The notes: generated from the sequence alone by a model not told the origin. Shown: positions 24,240 to 33,613, counted from the stretch's first letter. The stretch: DNA of 64,000 nt from an uncultured Helcococcus sp. (GCA_937926545.1 CALAZW010000087.1:1-64000); one strand, 5' to 3'. Numbers and translations are program-made.

Positions 24240-25271
24240 ATGAGAGAAACAAATGTTGGAATAGCCGGGCTGGGTTTATACATACCTGAGAGCATTATGA
24301 CGGCTAAGGAAATTTCAGAAGCAACTAAAGGTAATTGGACAGAGGAAGCTGTTAGAGAAAAATTAGGTATCAATAAAATATATGTACCAGGTCCAGAAGA
24401 CGGAACTCAAGAGATGGGAGCCAAGGCAGCACAAAAAGCAATAGAGGATGCAGGAATAGATCCCCTAGACATAGATATAATATTATGCTTTGGAGAAGAG
24501 TGGAAAGAGTATCCACTTACGACATCAGCTTTATACATACAAGATAAGGTAGGGGCAACAAATGCTTGGGGAATAGATGTTCAAAACCGTTGTTGTACTA
24601 CTATTACAGCTATGAAGATGGCTAAGGATATGCTACTGGCAGATCCGGATATAGACACAGTGTTGATAGCTGGTGGATATAGGAATGGAGATTTTGTAGA
24701 TTTTACAGATAAAAACATGTCAATGATGTACAACCTATCAGCAGGTGGTGGGGCCATAGTACTTAAGAAGGGTATTGATAAAAACTTATTATTAGCATCC
24801 CACATTATTTCAGATGGTTCCTTGTCAAGAACAGCTGGAGTTGAAATAGGAGGAACATTAAATCCTATTACTTGTGACAATATAGATGAAGCCTATAAAT
24901 CCTTAAGACTATTAGATCCTGTTACTATGAAGGATAGATTAAATAAAGTTTCTATGCCAAATTGGTTAAAGTGCATAGACAAATCATTGGAGAAGGCTAA
25001 CTATACTAGAGAAGATATAGATTATCTAAACATATTACATATGAAGCGTTCAGGTCATTTGGGCATGCTTAAGTTACTAGGTTTAGAAGAAGAACAATCA
25101 GTATATCTGGAAGATTATGGACACATGGGACAGGTAGATCAAATATTATCCTTAGTTGTAGCTTTAGAAGAAGGAAAAGTCAAGGATGGCGACGTAATTG
25201 CTACGATTGCAGCAGGCATAGGATATGTTTGGGCAGCGGATATTATAAAGTGGGGACCGGTAAATGAGTAG
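24240..25271 (+). CDS. KAS III-like thiolase-fold enzyme (3-oxoacyl synthase family)
   Basis: This 343-residue protein has the two-lobed thiolase fold of FabH/HMG-CoA synthase relatives: the active-site Cys in QNRCCTT (near residue 118), GHLGMLKL and YGHMGQVDQ His residues in the C-terminal half, and a DGDVIATIAAGIGYVWAA ending. The usual FabH Asn is not clear. It probably joins or cleaves acyl-CoA/acetyl-CoA units. No fab genes are nearby, so housekeeping fatty acid synthesis is unlikely. ATG 24234 also exists, but 24240 has better spacing to AGGAAGG. It overlaps the permease gene by eight bases. Confidence 0.78.
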   Translation: MRETNVGIAGLGLYIPESIMTAKEISEATKGNWTEEAVREKLGINKIYVPGPEDGTQEMGAKAAQKAIEDAGIDPLDIDIILCFGEEWKEYPLTTSALYIQDKVGATNAWGIDVQNRCCTTITAMKMAKDMLLADPDIDTVLIAGGYRNGDFVDFTDKNMSMMYNLSAGGGAIVLKKGIDKNLLLASHIISDGSLSRTAGVEIGGTLNPITCDNIDEAYKSLRLLDPVTMKDRLNKVSMPNWLKCIDKSLEKANYTREDIDYLNILHMKRSGHLGMLKLLGLEEEQSVYLEDYGHMGQVDQILSLVVALEEGKVKDGDVIATIAAGIGYVWAADIIKWGPVNE

Positions 25272-26145
25272 TTTTATTGAAGTTGTTATTAGAAGCTTGG
25301 AGTATGGAAGTGTTTATGCACTAGCATCATTAAGTATAATCTTAGTTTATAGGACATCCTTTACTACTAACTTTGCTCAAGGTGTTTTAGGAATGTTTAA
25401 CTCATATCTAGTAGCAAGTTTAATAGCTAAAAGAGGCTTTAGCCTTTATACAGCACTGCCTATAGGAATAATAAGTGCCATAATAATAGGTATTTTAATA
25501 GACGTGGTAATTATACGTAGGGCTGATAAGGTAGGACCTGTAGGTAAACAGATAATTACCTTGGGACTAGTAAATATATTCTTAGGAATTTCACCGATTT
25601 TATTTGGTGTTTATGATTTACAAATGCCTAAGTTTATTCCTGCTGGCAGGGCATCTATATTAGGAGCGTCCATATCATATAATGGTTTGTTTAATATTGC
25701 TTTTGGAATAGTTATAATGGGAATTCTATTTTATATTCTTAATAAGACTAAATTTGGGCTTGCAATTAGAACTACAGCATCAAATGAAATAACTGCCAAG
25801 ATGATGGGGGTTTCAACGCAAAGGGTTACCATGATATCTTGGGCTATAGCTGGAGTGCTAAGTTTATTTGCAGGGGTTATGGCATCACCATTTTCTACAG
25901 TATCTTTAGTTTTTATGAATGACGTACAGATAACAGCCCTATTGGCATCTGTGTTTGGTGGACTATCAACCTTCCATGGACCTGTTATAGGAGCTTATAT
26001 AATAGCCATAGCAACAAACTTATTACAAGTGTATTTACCAAATGGTACCATCTGGGGAAAACCTATTATTTATATACTATTAATCGTATTCTTGTTTTTC
26101 AGACCATATGGATTATTTGGGGAGAAAGTAGTAAAGAAGGTGTAG
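25264..26145 (+). CDS. livH: Branched-chain-type ABC transporter permease (LivH class)
   Basis: The 293-residue membrane protein has about eight spans and the LivH features: AQGVLGMFNSY near residue 38, AIRTTASNEITAKMMGV near residue 170 (ATPase contact) and FGGLSTFHGPVIGAYIIA near residue 235. It forms half of the membrane channel. The start lies inside the end of the KAS III-like gene, so the importer belongs to the same transcript as the acyl-CoA enzymes. Confidence 0.9.
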   Translation: MSSFIEVVIRSLEYGSVYALASLSIILVYRTSFTTNFAQGVLGMFNSYLVASLIAKRGFSLYTALPIGIISAIIIGILIDVVIIRRADKVGPVGKQIITLGLVNIFLGISPILFGVYDLQMPKFIPAGRASILGASISYNGLFNIAFGIVIMGILFYILNKTKFGLAIRTTASNEITAKMMGVSTQRVTMISWAIAGVLSLFAGVMASPFSTVSLVFMNDVQITALLASVFGGLSTFHGPVIGAYIIAIATNLLQVYLPNGTIWGKPIIYILLIVFLFFRPYGLFGEKVVKKV

Positions 26146-26146
26146 C

Positions 26147-27151
26147 ATGGAAAAGAATAAAAGTATCTTTAAAAACCCCTATATTCAATTTTTGATACTG
26201 GGGATAGTGTTAGCTTTATTACCAATGCTAACAAATATGAATTTATTAAAATCATCATATGTGGTGGTTATAGGAACAACTGTAATTTATTCCATAGCTG
26301 CCCTAGGCTTAAACGTTTTGCTAGGATATTCAGGTCTTGTGTCGTTGGGTACAGCTGGATTTATGGGGCTTGCAGCCTATTTATCAGCATATTTTACTAC
26401 CAATATGAACATGCCTTTTGAACTATCATTTCTACTATCTGTAGTTATTACTACTTTATTAGGAATTTTAGTAGGAGTATTTTCCTTGAAATTTGAGGGA
26501 ATATATCTGGGAATAGCTACCCTGGCTGTTGCAGAAATCCTAAGAGAAATTTTTTATCAGTTTGATAAGTTTACAGGTGGGGCATCTGGTGCACAAGCTC
26601 AGTATCCTCAACTATTAAGTAAGTTTAACCTTAGTAAGATAGGGATGTACTATTTTATAATTTTTATTATGGTTATAGTTTATATACTTGTATATAACTT
26701 GATGAAGGGTAGATTAGGAAGGGCTTTGAACGCTATGAGAGGCTCACCAGCGGCAGCTCAAGCAATGGGAGTAGATATATTTAAGTATAGGTTGATTGCC
26801 TTTGGTATAGCAACTGCCTTGGCAGCCATATCAGGAGTGCTTTATGTTCACTATATTAGACTTTCTTACCCTACAACATGGCAGCTGAATTTATCTTTAG
26901 ATTTCTTAGCCATAATAGTTATAGGTGGATTTAGATCAATATATGGAACCTTAATAGGATCATTTGTGGTCTTTGGAATGAGTGAGATATTTTTTAAACC
27001 ATTCCCACAAATAGCCAATGTGGCACCTGTTATAAAGGGGATTTTAATGATCATCTTTGTAATTTATTATCCTCAAGGTCTAGTAGGGATAAAGGACTCT
27101 ATTAAAAATAGAAGATTAAGAAGAAAGAAAAAAGAAGAGGAGGCTGCTTAA
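26147..27151 (+). CDS. livM: Branched-chain-type ABC transporter permease (LivM class)
   Basis: The 334-residue protein has about nine hydrophobic spans, the LivM motifs GLNVLLGYSGLVSLGTAGFM near residue 52 and GRALNAMRGSPAAAQAMGVD near residue 190, and a basic C terminus (RRLRRKKK). It pairs with LivH in the membrane. It starts one base after the livH stop. Confidence 0.92.
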   Translation: MEKNKSIFKNPYIQFLILGIVLALLPMLTNMNLLKSSYVVVIGTTVIYSIAALGLNVLLGYSGLVSLGTAGFMGLAAYLSAYFTTNMNMPFELSFLLSVVITTLLGILVGVFSLKFEGIYLGIATLAVAEILREIFYQFDKFTGGASGAQAQYPQLLSKFNLSKIGMYYFIIFIMVIVYILVYNLMKGRLGRALNAMRGSPAAAQAMGVDIFKYRLIAFGIATALAAISGVLYVHYIRLSYPTTWQLNLSLDFLAIIVIGGFRSIYGTLIGSFVVFGMSEIFFKPFPQIANVAPVIKGILMIIFVIYYPQGLVGIKDSIKNRRLRRKKKEEEAA

Positions 27152-27152
27152 G

Positions 27153-27938
27153 ATGGATAAATTATTAGATATTAAAGGTTTATCAATATCCTTTGGTGGA
27201 CTTAAAGCAGTTGATAATCTTTCATTTGATATAAAAGAAAAAGAAATATATGGACTTATAGGTCCAAATGGAGCTGGAAAAACAACTGTTTTCAACTGTA
27301 TAACCCAGTTTTATAAACCCGACACTGGCGAGCTATTATTTAACGATAAAAATGGAGATGAGATCAATCTTACAGAAATTCCAGTTCATAATGTTATAAA
27401 GCATGGAATAGTAAGAACCTTCCAGAATGTGGAGTTGGTAAGAGAATTAACCATCCTAGAAAATGTACTTATAGGAGGACATACTGATTTTGAATGTTCC
27501 GTAGCAGCTCAAATGTTTAATACTAAAAAAGTAAGAGAAGAAGAAAAAAAATATATAGAAAAAGCAACTAGAATATTAAAAAACTTGGATATAGATCATT
27601 TGAAATATCAAATGGCAGGTGGACAACCTTATGGTGTTCAAAAAAAGGTAGAACTTGCTAGAACCCTGATGGGAGAACCTAAATTAATTATTTTAGACGA
27701 ACCAGCAGCCGGTTTAAATGATACAGAGACAGTAGATCTAGCTAATACCATAAAAACAATTAATAAGAAATTTGACTGTGCCATACTTTTAGTAGAGCAC
27801 GATATGGGCTTGGTTATGGATGTTTCAGATCGTATATGCGCCATATCATTTGGTAAGAAATTAGCTATTGGAACCCCTAAAGAAATACAGGCTAATAAGA
27901 AAGTACAAGAAGCATACTTGGGAGGGGAAGATGACTAA
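27153..27938 (+). CDS. livG: Branched-chain-type ABC transporter ATPase (LivG class)
   Basis: The 261-residue ATPase has Walker A GPNGAGKTT (near residue 38) and Walker B LIILDEPAAGLND. The signature region is unusual: AGGQPYGVQKKVELAR where LivG proteins usually have LSGGQQRRLEIAR-like sequence. H-loop LLVEHDMGLVMD follows. It powers the LivHM channel. Its last eight bases overlap livF. Confidence 0.92.
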   Translation: MDKLLDIKGLSISFGGLKAVDNLSFDIKEKEIYGLIGPNGAGKTTVFNCITQFYKPDTGELLFNDKNGDEINLTEIPVHNVIKHGIVRTFQNVELVRELTILENVLIGGHTDFECSVAAQMFNTKKVREEEKKYIEKATRILKNLDIDHLKYQMAGGQPYGVQKKVELARTLMGEPKLIILDEPAAGLNDTETVDLANTIKTINKKFDCAILLVEHDMGLVMDVSDRICAISFGKKLAIGTPKEIQANKKVQEAYLGGEDD

Positions 27939-28650
27939 TAAAATATTAGAATTAAAAAATCTACACGTGGCTTATGGACCAGTAAAGGCTATCAAGGGTA
28001 TAGATATGGATGTTTATGAAAACAATATCGTAGCTATCTTGGGAGCAAATGGTGCAGGAAAGACAACTACCTTAAGAACCATATCTGGTATTGTTAGACC
28101 CCAAGAAGGTCAAATAATCTATAAGGGCCAAGACATATCTAAAGTGGCACCAGAAAAAATTGCCAAGATGGGTCTGGTTCAATCCCCAGAGGGAAGACAA
28201 ATTTTTAATGACCTAACAGTATTGGATAATCTTAAGATTGGAGCCTATACTTTAAGGGACAAAAAAGAAATAGAGAGAAACTTTAAAAAAGTATATGGAC
28301 ATTTTCCTATACTAGAGGAAAGAAAAAACCAAGTGGCTCAGACCTTATCAGGTGGTGAGCAACAAATGTTGGCTATAGCTAGAGCTCTAATGAGTTCACC
28401 AGATGTACTATTATTGGATGAACCATCCCTGGGCTTAGCACCCTTGGTAGTTAGAGATATCTTAAATATAGTAAAAGAAATATCTAATGAGGGTGTTACG
28501 GTTCTTATCGTAGAGCAAAATGCTGCTCAAACCTTAAAAATAGCTGACTATGCCTATGTTTTAGAATTAGGTAAGATTAGCACCCATGGTAAGGCGGATG
28601 AATTATTAAAAGATGAGTCTTTAGTAGAGGCTTATTTAGGATCAAAATAA
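27931..28650 (+). CDS. livF: Branched-chain-type ABC transporter ATPase (LivF class)
   Basis: The 239-residue ATPase has Walker A GANGAGKTT, Q-loop VQSPEGRQIF, signature LSGGEQQMLAIAR, Walker B LLLDEPSLGLAP and H-loop VEQNA, the standard LivF pattern. I use the ATG at 27931 behind GGAGGGG; the 21 in-frame codons upstream lie inside livG and are not family-like. Confidence 0.93.
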   Translation: MTNKILELKNLHVAYGPVKAIKGIDMDVYENNIVAILGANGAGKTTTLRTISGIVRPQEGQIIYKGQDISKVAPEKIAKMGLVQSPEGRQIFNDLTVLDNLKIGAYTLRDKKEIERNFKKVYGHFPILEERKNQVAQTLSGGEQQMLAIARALMSSPDVLLLDEPSLGLAPLVVRDILNIVKEISNEGVTVLIVEQNAAQTLKIADYAYVLELGKISTHGKADELLKDESLVEAYLGSK

Positions 28651-28665
28651 AAAGGAGGAACTTTT

Positions 28666-29973
28666 ATGAAAAAAAGTTTGGTAAGACAATTAACGGCAAT
28701 ACTATTAATTTTAACAATGGTATTTGGTTTAGCTGCATGTGGTGACAAGGCAGAGAAACCAGAAACAGAAGGCTCTGAAGGCGAAGAAAAGCCAGAAGAA
28801 AAACCAGAAGAAAAACCGGAAGAAGAAAAAGAAAATGCACAAGGCGTAAGCGATGACACTATTAAGGTTGCTAACACAGCTGCAACATCAGGTGCATATG
28901 CTCCTGTAGGCGTTCCTTTTAACGCTGGTATTGAAGCTTACTTTAAGATGGTAAACGAAGATGGTGGTATCCATGGTAGAAAAATAGAATTTTTACACGT
29001 GGATGACGAATTTGACCCAGGTAAGGGTAAGGCATCTTTACAAACAATGGTAGAAGATGAAAAAGTATTTGCTATAGTTGGTCACTTTGGTACTCCAGTA
29101 GTAGCAGCAACAATCCAAGACTTAAAAGAGTATGGTATTCCAGCTGTTTACTTCGCTACAGGAATAGGACAATTATATAATGATAAGGCAGAAGGTGAAG
29201 ATAGGGTAATATTCCCAGTACAACCAATCTACATAACCGAAGGATCCATAATGGTTACTAGGGGAGTTGGTAACTATGATGCTAAGAAAATTGGTGTAAT
29301 CTATACTAACGATGACGCTGGTAAAGATATGCTTAAGGGGGCTGAAGAGCAAGCTAAGGAATTAGGAATAGAATTAGTATCAGAACAGGTAGCTCCAGCA
29401 GCAACAGACGTTTCAGCAGCAGTTACTTCCATAGTTAGTGAAGATGTTGATTTTATAATTGGTGCATCCATCCAACAAACTTTCCCTACTATAGTGAAAG
29501 CGTTGGCTGAACAAGGAAACACTAAACCAGTTATTACAACTTACGTAAACGTAGCTCCTACAATTTCAGAAGCAATTTCAGAATCTATTGAAGGCAAATT
29601 TGATGTTTTAGGTAATGGTTGGGTAAGTTTTACAGAAGAAGCAGCTTTAAAAGAACTTGAAGTTTATCAAAAATGGATAGGAAATGCAGAATACGAAACA
29701 AATGCATATGCAATAACAGGTTGGATAGCAGCTCACTTCTTTAGTGAAGGTCTAAGACAAATACCTGAAGGAGATGCAATCTCCTGGGATAACTACATGG
29801 ACGGACTAGAAAAAGAAGCTATAATGAACCCATTTGGTGGTCTAATAGACTTTACTAATGGACAAAGAAAAGGTACTACAGTGATGAACTTATCAAAAGT
29901 TGATAAGAGTGCCCCAACAGGATGGATAGAAGTACAACCTCTACAATCTATAGAAGATATATTAAATAAATAG
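28666..29973 (+). CDS. Liv-type ABC transporter substrate-binding lipoprotein
   Basis: The 435-residue protein has a signal peptide with lipobox GLAAC (Cys near residue 25), then a charged EKPEE-repeat linker (~30-58) tethering the binding domain to the membrane. The type I periplasmic-binding domain has IKVANTAATSGAYAPVG, VNEDGGIHGRKIEF and VGHFGTPVVAA-type segments. Relatives bind branched-chain amino acids, amides, urea or aromatic and aliphatic acids. Co-location with acyl-CoA enzymes makes an organic acid ligand plausible, but this is inference. AAGGAGG precedes the ATG. Confidence 0.9.
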   Translation: MKKSLVRQLTAILLILTMVFGLAACGDKAEKPETEGSEGEEKPEEKPEEKPEEEKENAQGVSDDTIKVANTAATSGAYAPVGVPFNAGIEAYFKMVNEDGGIHGRKIEFLHVDDEFDPGKGKASLQTMVEDEKVFAIVGHFGTPVVAATIQDLKEYGIPAVYFATGIGQLYNDKAEGEDRVIFPVQPIYITEGSIMVTRGVGNYDAKKIGVIYTNDDAGKDMLKGAEEQAKELGIELVSEQVAPAATDVSAAVTSIVSEDVDFIIGASIQQTFPTIVKALAEQGNTKPVITTYVNVAPTISEAISESIEGKFDVLGNGWVSFTEEAALKELEVYQKWIGNAEYETNAYAITGWIAAHFFSEGLRQIPEGDAISWDNYMDGLEKEAIMNPFGGLIDFTNGQRKGTTVMNLSKVDKSAPTGWIEVQPLQSIEDILNK

Positions 29974-30010
29974 AAGACATGATCTTAAATAAAAAGATTC
30001 TACAAATTGA

Positions 30011-30032
30011 GAGGTACAGGAGACTGTGCCTC
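30011..30032 (+). other. Hairpin between the Liv genes and CoA-transferase genes
   Basis: A 9-bp stem GAGGTACAG/CTGTGCCTC (one U-G pair) has a GAGA tetraloop. Only a short interrupted T-rich stretch follows, so it could be a weak terminator or attenuator. Confidence 0.5.
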
Positions 30033-30057
30033 TTATTTAACCAAAAAGGAGACTGAG

Positions 30058-31371
30058 ATGAAGGAATATAAAGATATGTTAATCACAGCAGATGAAGCAG
30101 TAAAGATGGTTAAATCAGGGGACCATATAGTTACAGGTTTAGGAGCTAGTGAAGGGAAGGAATTTTTAAGTAAATTACATACGATAGCAGAAGAGATAGA
30201 GGATGTAACAATATCAAATTGTTTACCAATGAGTAATTTTGATTTTTTCAAAGAAGAATATAGTGATAAGTTTAATATAGATGGATGGTTCTATGCGCCA
30301 GCCTTAAGAAAAATTCATAATAATGGAAATGCCTCCTACATACCAAATCATTTACATTTAGCTGGCGCTAGTAGATTTGAACATAGAAAACCAAATATAT
30401 ATGTAGGAAGTTGTACAGTAGTTGATAGACATGGATTTGTATCTTTATCAACAGGGAATACTTATGAAAAATTAGCAATAGACAATGCAGATTTAGTTAT
30501 CTTAGAAGCCAATGAGAATTTCCCTAGAACATTTGGAGATGTTGAAGTACACCTTGATGAAATCGATTACATTATTGAGGCCGATTATCCAATTCCAACA
30601 GTACCGGATGTGGAGCCAAATGAAAAGGATATGAAGATAGGAGAAATAATAGCTGATTTAATACCAGATGGAGCTACCTTACAATTGGGTATTGGAGGTA
30701 TTCCAAATGCAGTTGCAAAGTTCTTATACTCTAAAAAGGACCTGGGTATACACACAGAAATGCTAACATCAGAAATGGCTAAATTAGCCAAAGCTGGGGT
30801 AATTAATGGACGTAAAAAAACTCTTAATCCAGGTAAAATGGTAACTACCTTTATCTTGGGTACAGATGAATTATACGACTTTGTAGATGAAAACCCATCA
30901 GTTATGGTTATGAATGGCGGCTATACTAACGATCCTAAGATAATAGCTCAAAATGATAATATGTACTCCATTAATACAGCTGTTGAAGTGGATATTACCG
31001 GACAAGTAGCATCTGAGTCAATTGGACCAAAGCAAATAAGTGGTACAGGTGGTCAATCTGATACGGCTAGAGGAGCTAGGGAGTCTAAGGGTGGTAGATC
31101 AATCATAGCTCTATATTCAACAGCTATGATTAGGAATAAGGAAACGGGAATAAAAGAAGAAAAATCTAAAATTGCTTCAATCTTAACACCAGGTGCTGCA
31201 GTAACACTTCATAGATCAGATGTTGACATAGTTGTTACAGAATATGGTTGGGTTGATTTGAGAGGTACTACAATTAGGGAAAGAGTTGAAAAACTTGTAA
31301 GTATAGCTCATCCAGATTTTAGGGAAGATATTCTTAGAGAAGCTAGAGAATATGGAATAATAGGAAGGTAG
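30058..31371 (+). CDS. Acetyl-CoA hydrolase/transferase-family CoA-transferase, copy 1
   Basis: The 437-residue enzyme is of the Cat1/butyryl-CoA:acetate and 4-hydroxybutyrate CoA-transferase family. Signatures are RKPNIYVGSCTVVDRHG near residue 115, LQLGIGGIPNAVAKFL near residue 208, HTEMLTSEM (likely active-site Glu) and SGTGGQSDTARGA near residue 330. It moves CoA between a short acyl group and acetate in the cytoplasm. I use the ATG at 30058 behind AAGGAG; the upstream TTG frame runs through a hairpin. A same-length paralogue follows. Confidence 0.9.
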   Translation: MKEYKDMLITADEAVKMVKSGDHIVTGLGASEGKEFLSKLHTIAEEIEDVTISNCLPMSNFDFFKEEYSDKFNIDGWFYAPALRKIHNNGNASYIPNHLHLAGASRFEHRKPNIYVGSCTVVDRHGFVSLSTGNTYEKLAIDNADLVILEANENFPRTFGDVEVHLDEIDYIIEADYPIPTVPDVEPNEKDMKIGEIIADLIPDGATLQLGIGGIPNAVAKFLYSKKDLGIHTEMLTSEMAKLAKAGVINGRKKTLNPGKMVTTFILGTDELYDFVDENPSVMVMNGGYTNDPKIIAQNDNMYSINTAVEVDITGQVASESIGPKQISGTGGQSDTARGARESKGGRSIIALYSTAMIRNKETGIKEEKSKIASILTPGAAVTLHRSDVDIVVTEYGWVDLRGTTIRERVEKLVSIAHPDFREDILREAREYGIIGR

Positions 31372-31391
31372 TTGTTAAAATACTAACTTCC

Positions 31392-31421
31392 TTGAAAACC
31401 TTAACTCTTTTAATGTATAAT
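31392..31421 (+). promoter_or_regulatory. Promoter between the two CoA-transferase genes
   Basis: TTGAAA (31392-31397) and TATAAT (31416-31421) have an 18-base spacer. The second transferase can therefore be expressed independently. Confidence 0.6.
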
Positions 31422-31458
31422 AATAATGTATTTATAAAATATATTATTAGGAGGAAAT

Positions 31459-32772
31459 ATGTTTAATTTCAAAGAAAAGGTTATCAAGGTTGAAGATGCA
31501 GTAAAATTGGTAAAGAATGGTTACAATGTAGCTACAGGTTTGGGTGCTTCTGAAGCACAAGACTTTATGGCTAATTTACACTTGGCTTTAGATAGTGGAG
31601 TAGAAGACCTTAGGGTTACAAACTATCTACCACAAAAGATGTATCCATTTATGGATGTTGAATATAAAGGAAAAGTTTTTGTTGACTCCATGTTTTATAC
31701 TGGTGTAAGCAGAAAGTTAGAAGAGCAAGGTATGGGTTATTTTGTTCCTAACAATCTTAGTTTATCTGGAGTAGACAGGTTAAGACACAGAAAACCAAAC
31801 ATATATGTTGGAGCAGCTTCAAAAGTTGACGAACATGGATATATGTCTTTATCAACAAGTAATGTATATGAAAGAAGAATGATAGACGCTGCAGATATTG
31901 TTATATTAGAAGCAAACCCTAACTATCCAAGAACATTTGGGGATGTTTTAATGCACGTATCTGAAGTGGATTATATAATAGAGTCTAATTATGAACCACC
32001 AGTTTTACCAAGTTCAGAACCAAATGAAAAGGATATGATTATTGGTAAATTAATAGCAGACGTAATAGAAGATGGAGACTGTATACAATTGGGTATTGGT
32101 GGAATCCCAAATGCAGTTGCAAAATTCTTATATGACAAGAAGGATTTAGGAGTTCATACAGAAATGTTAACGTCTGAAATCGCCAACCTATCAGAAGCAG
32201 GAGTAATAAACGGAAGTAAGAAAACTCTTCATAAAGGTAAGATAGTAACAGCCTTTATTTTAGGTGATAAAAAGTTATATGAATTTGCAGATAATAACCC
32301 AGCAGTAGAAGTATATGATGCAAGATATACAAATGATCCATTTGTTATAGGTAAAAATGACAATCAAGTATCAATTAATACTGCTATAGAAGTTGATTTA
32401 ACAGGACAAGTGTCATCTGAATCAATAGGTTCAAGACAATTTAGTGGTACAGGTGGACAGGCAGATACAGCTAGAGGAGCTATGTTAGCTGAAAACGGAA
32501 GATCAATAATCGCCCTTTATTCAACAGCTATGATTAGAGATAAAGCAACCGGTGAAAGAGTAGAAAAATCAAAGATTGTTTCAAGATTAACTCCAGGAGC
32601 CTATGTAACTCTTCAAAGACAAGATGTTGATATGGTAGTTACAGAGTATGGTATTGCTAAATTAAAAGGTAAGAACGTGGGCGAAAGAATAGAATCTCTA
32701 ATAGAAATTGCTCATCCAGACTTTAGGGATGAATTAAGAGAAAATGCAAAAGAATACGGGCTATTAAAATAA
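31459..32772 (+). CDS. Acetyl-CoA hydrolase/transferase-family CoA-transferase, copy 2
   Basis: The 437-residue protein is exactly the same length as copy 1 and clearly paralogous, sharing RKPNIYVGA, LGIGGIPNAVAKFLY, HTEMLTSE and SGTGGQADTARGA. Differences concentrate in the N-terminal third (for example NYLPQKMYPFMDV against NCLPMSNFDFFKE) and the C terminus, suggesting a different acyl substrate. It could release butyrate from butyryl-CoA using acetate, or activate an imported acid. GGAGG precedes the ATG. Confidence 0.9.
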   Translation: MFNFKEKVIKVEDAVKLVKNGYNVATGLGASEAQDFMANLHLALDSGVEDLRVTNYLPQKMYPFMDVEYKGKVFVDSMFYTGVSRKLEEQGMGYFVPNNLSLSGVDRLRHRKPNIYVGAASKVDEHGYMSLSTSNVYERRMIDAADIVILEANPNYPRTFGDVLMHVSEVDYIIESNYEPPVLPSSEPNEKDMIIGKLIADVIEDGDCIQLGIGGIPNAVAKFLYDKKDLGVHTEMLTSEIANLSEAGVINGSKKTLHKGKIVTAFILGDKKLYEFADNNPAVEVYDARYTNDPFVIGKNDNQVSINTAIEVDLTGQVSSESIGSRQFSGTGGQADTARGAMLAENGRSIIALYSTAMIRDKATGERVEKSKIVSRLTPGAYVTLQRQDVDMVVTEYGIAKLKGKNVGERIESLIEIAHPDFRDELRENAKEYGLLK

Positions 32773-32803
32773 TTAATTGACTTCCTTGAATAAAGGAGTA
32801 AAC

Positions 32804-33613
32804 ATGCATTTTTACTATAAAAATTATAAAATAAATTATGAGGTACACGGAAGTGGGAAACCTATTTTAATATTAAATGGAATAATGATGTCGACGAAAT
32901 CATGGAGTGAATTTATAGATCCCTTAACCCAATATAACCAACTAATATTATTGGATTTTTTAAACCAAGGAGGATCTGATAAGACAAATGAACAGTTTTA
33001 TCATGATACACAAGTTGAAATAGTTAAGGGCTTACTCGATGAATTAAAACTAGATAAGATAAATATCTACGGAGTATCTTATGGAGGAGAAATAGCCATA
33101 CAGTTTGCTATTAAATATCCAGAGCTAGTAGATAAACTAGTCTTATCAAATACTTGTTCGGAGACATCCTACTGGCTAGAGGAAGTTGGACATGCTTGGA
33201 ATGAAGCTACTTCCAGTGGTATATCATACTATTTGACTACCATACCATTTATCTATTCTCCAAAGTTCTTTGTGGAGAATAGGGAGTGGATGGAAAATAG
33301 GAAAAAAATATTAGTTCCATTATTCGAAGATGAAACTTTTATTAACTCTATGAAAATATTAACAAATTCTTCTGAGGGCTATAGTGCAAAAGATAGATTG
33401 TCAGAAATAAAGGCGGAGACACTGATAATAGGTTGTGAATATGATTTTGTAACACCCTACTATCAACAAGAAGAACTACATGAAAATATAAAAAATTCAC
33501 AATTATTATTCATTCCAGATAGTGGCCATGCTCTAATGTATGAAAAGCCAACTTTATTTATTCTCACTTTACTAGGCTTTGTAAATAATAATAAAACCAC
33601 TTTTAATCTTTAG
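32804..33613 (+). CDS. Alpha/beta hydrolase, second copy in the cluster
   Basis: The 269-residue protein has the nucleophile elbow GVSYGGE (near residue 93), the acid in GCEYDFVTP and the His in DSGHALMYE near the C terminus. It is only distantly similar to the hydrolase at 23280. I start it at 32804, where AAAGGAG is correctly spaced; nine upstream in-frame codons lack a site. It could act as thioesterase, esterase or enol-lactone hydrolase. It follows CoA-transferase 2 by 31 bases. Confidence 0.8.
   Translation: MHFYYKNYKINYEVHGSGKPILILNGIMMSTKSWSEFIDPLTQYNQLILLDFLNQGGSDKTNEQFYHDTQVEIVKGLLDELKLDKINIYGVSYGGEIAIQFAIKYPELVDKLVLSNTCSETSYWLEEVGHAWNEATSSGISYYLTTIPFIYSPKFFVENREWMENRKKILVPLFEDETFINSMKILTNSSEGYSAKDRLSEIKAETLIIGCEYDFVTPYYQQEELHENIKNSQLLFIPDSGHALMYEKPTLFILTLLGFVNNNKTTFNL

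Noticed and set aside
28750..28840. Tandem repeat array in DNA
   Set aside because: The repetition encodes the EKPEE linker of a lipoprotein and is a protein-level low-complexity tether.
28632..28877. Serine/glycine-rich protein on the minus strand
   Set aside because: It is the antisense of the EKPEE-repeat linker of the binding lipoprotein and has no ribosome binding site of note.
30007..30057. TTG start for CoA-transferase 1
   Set aside because: It runs through a hairpin, while AAGGAG precedes the ATG at 30058.
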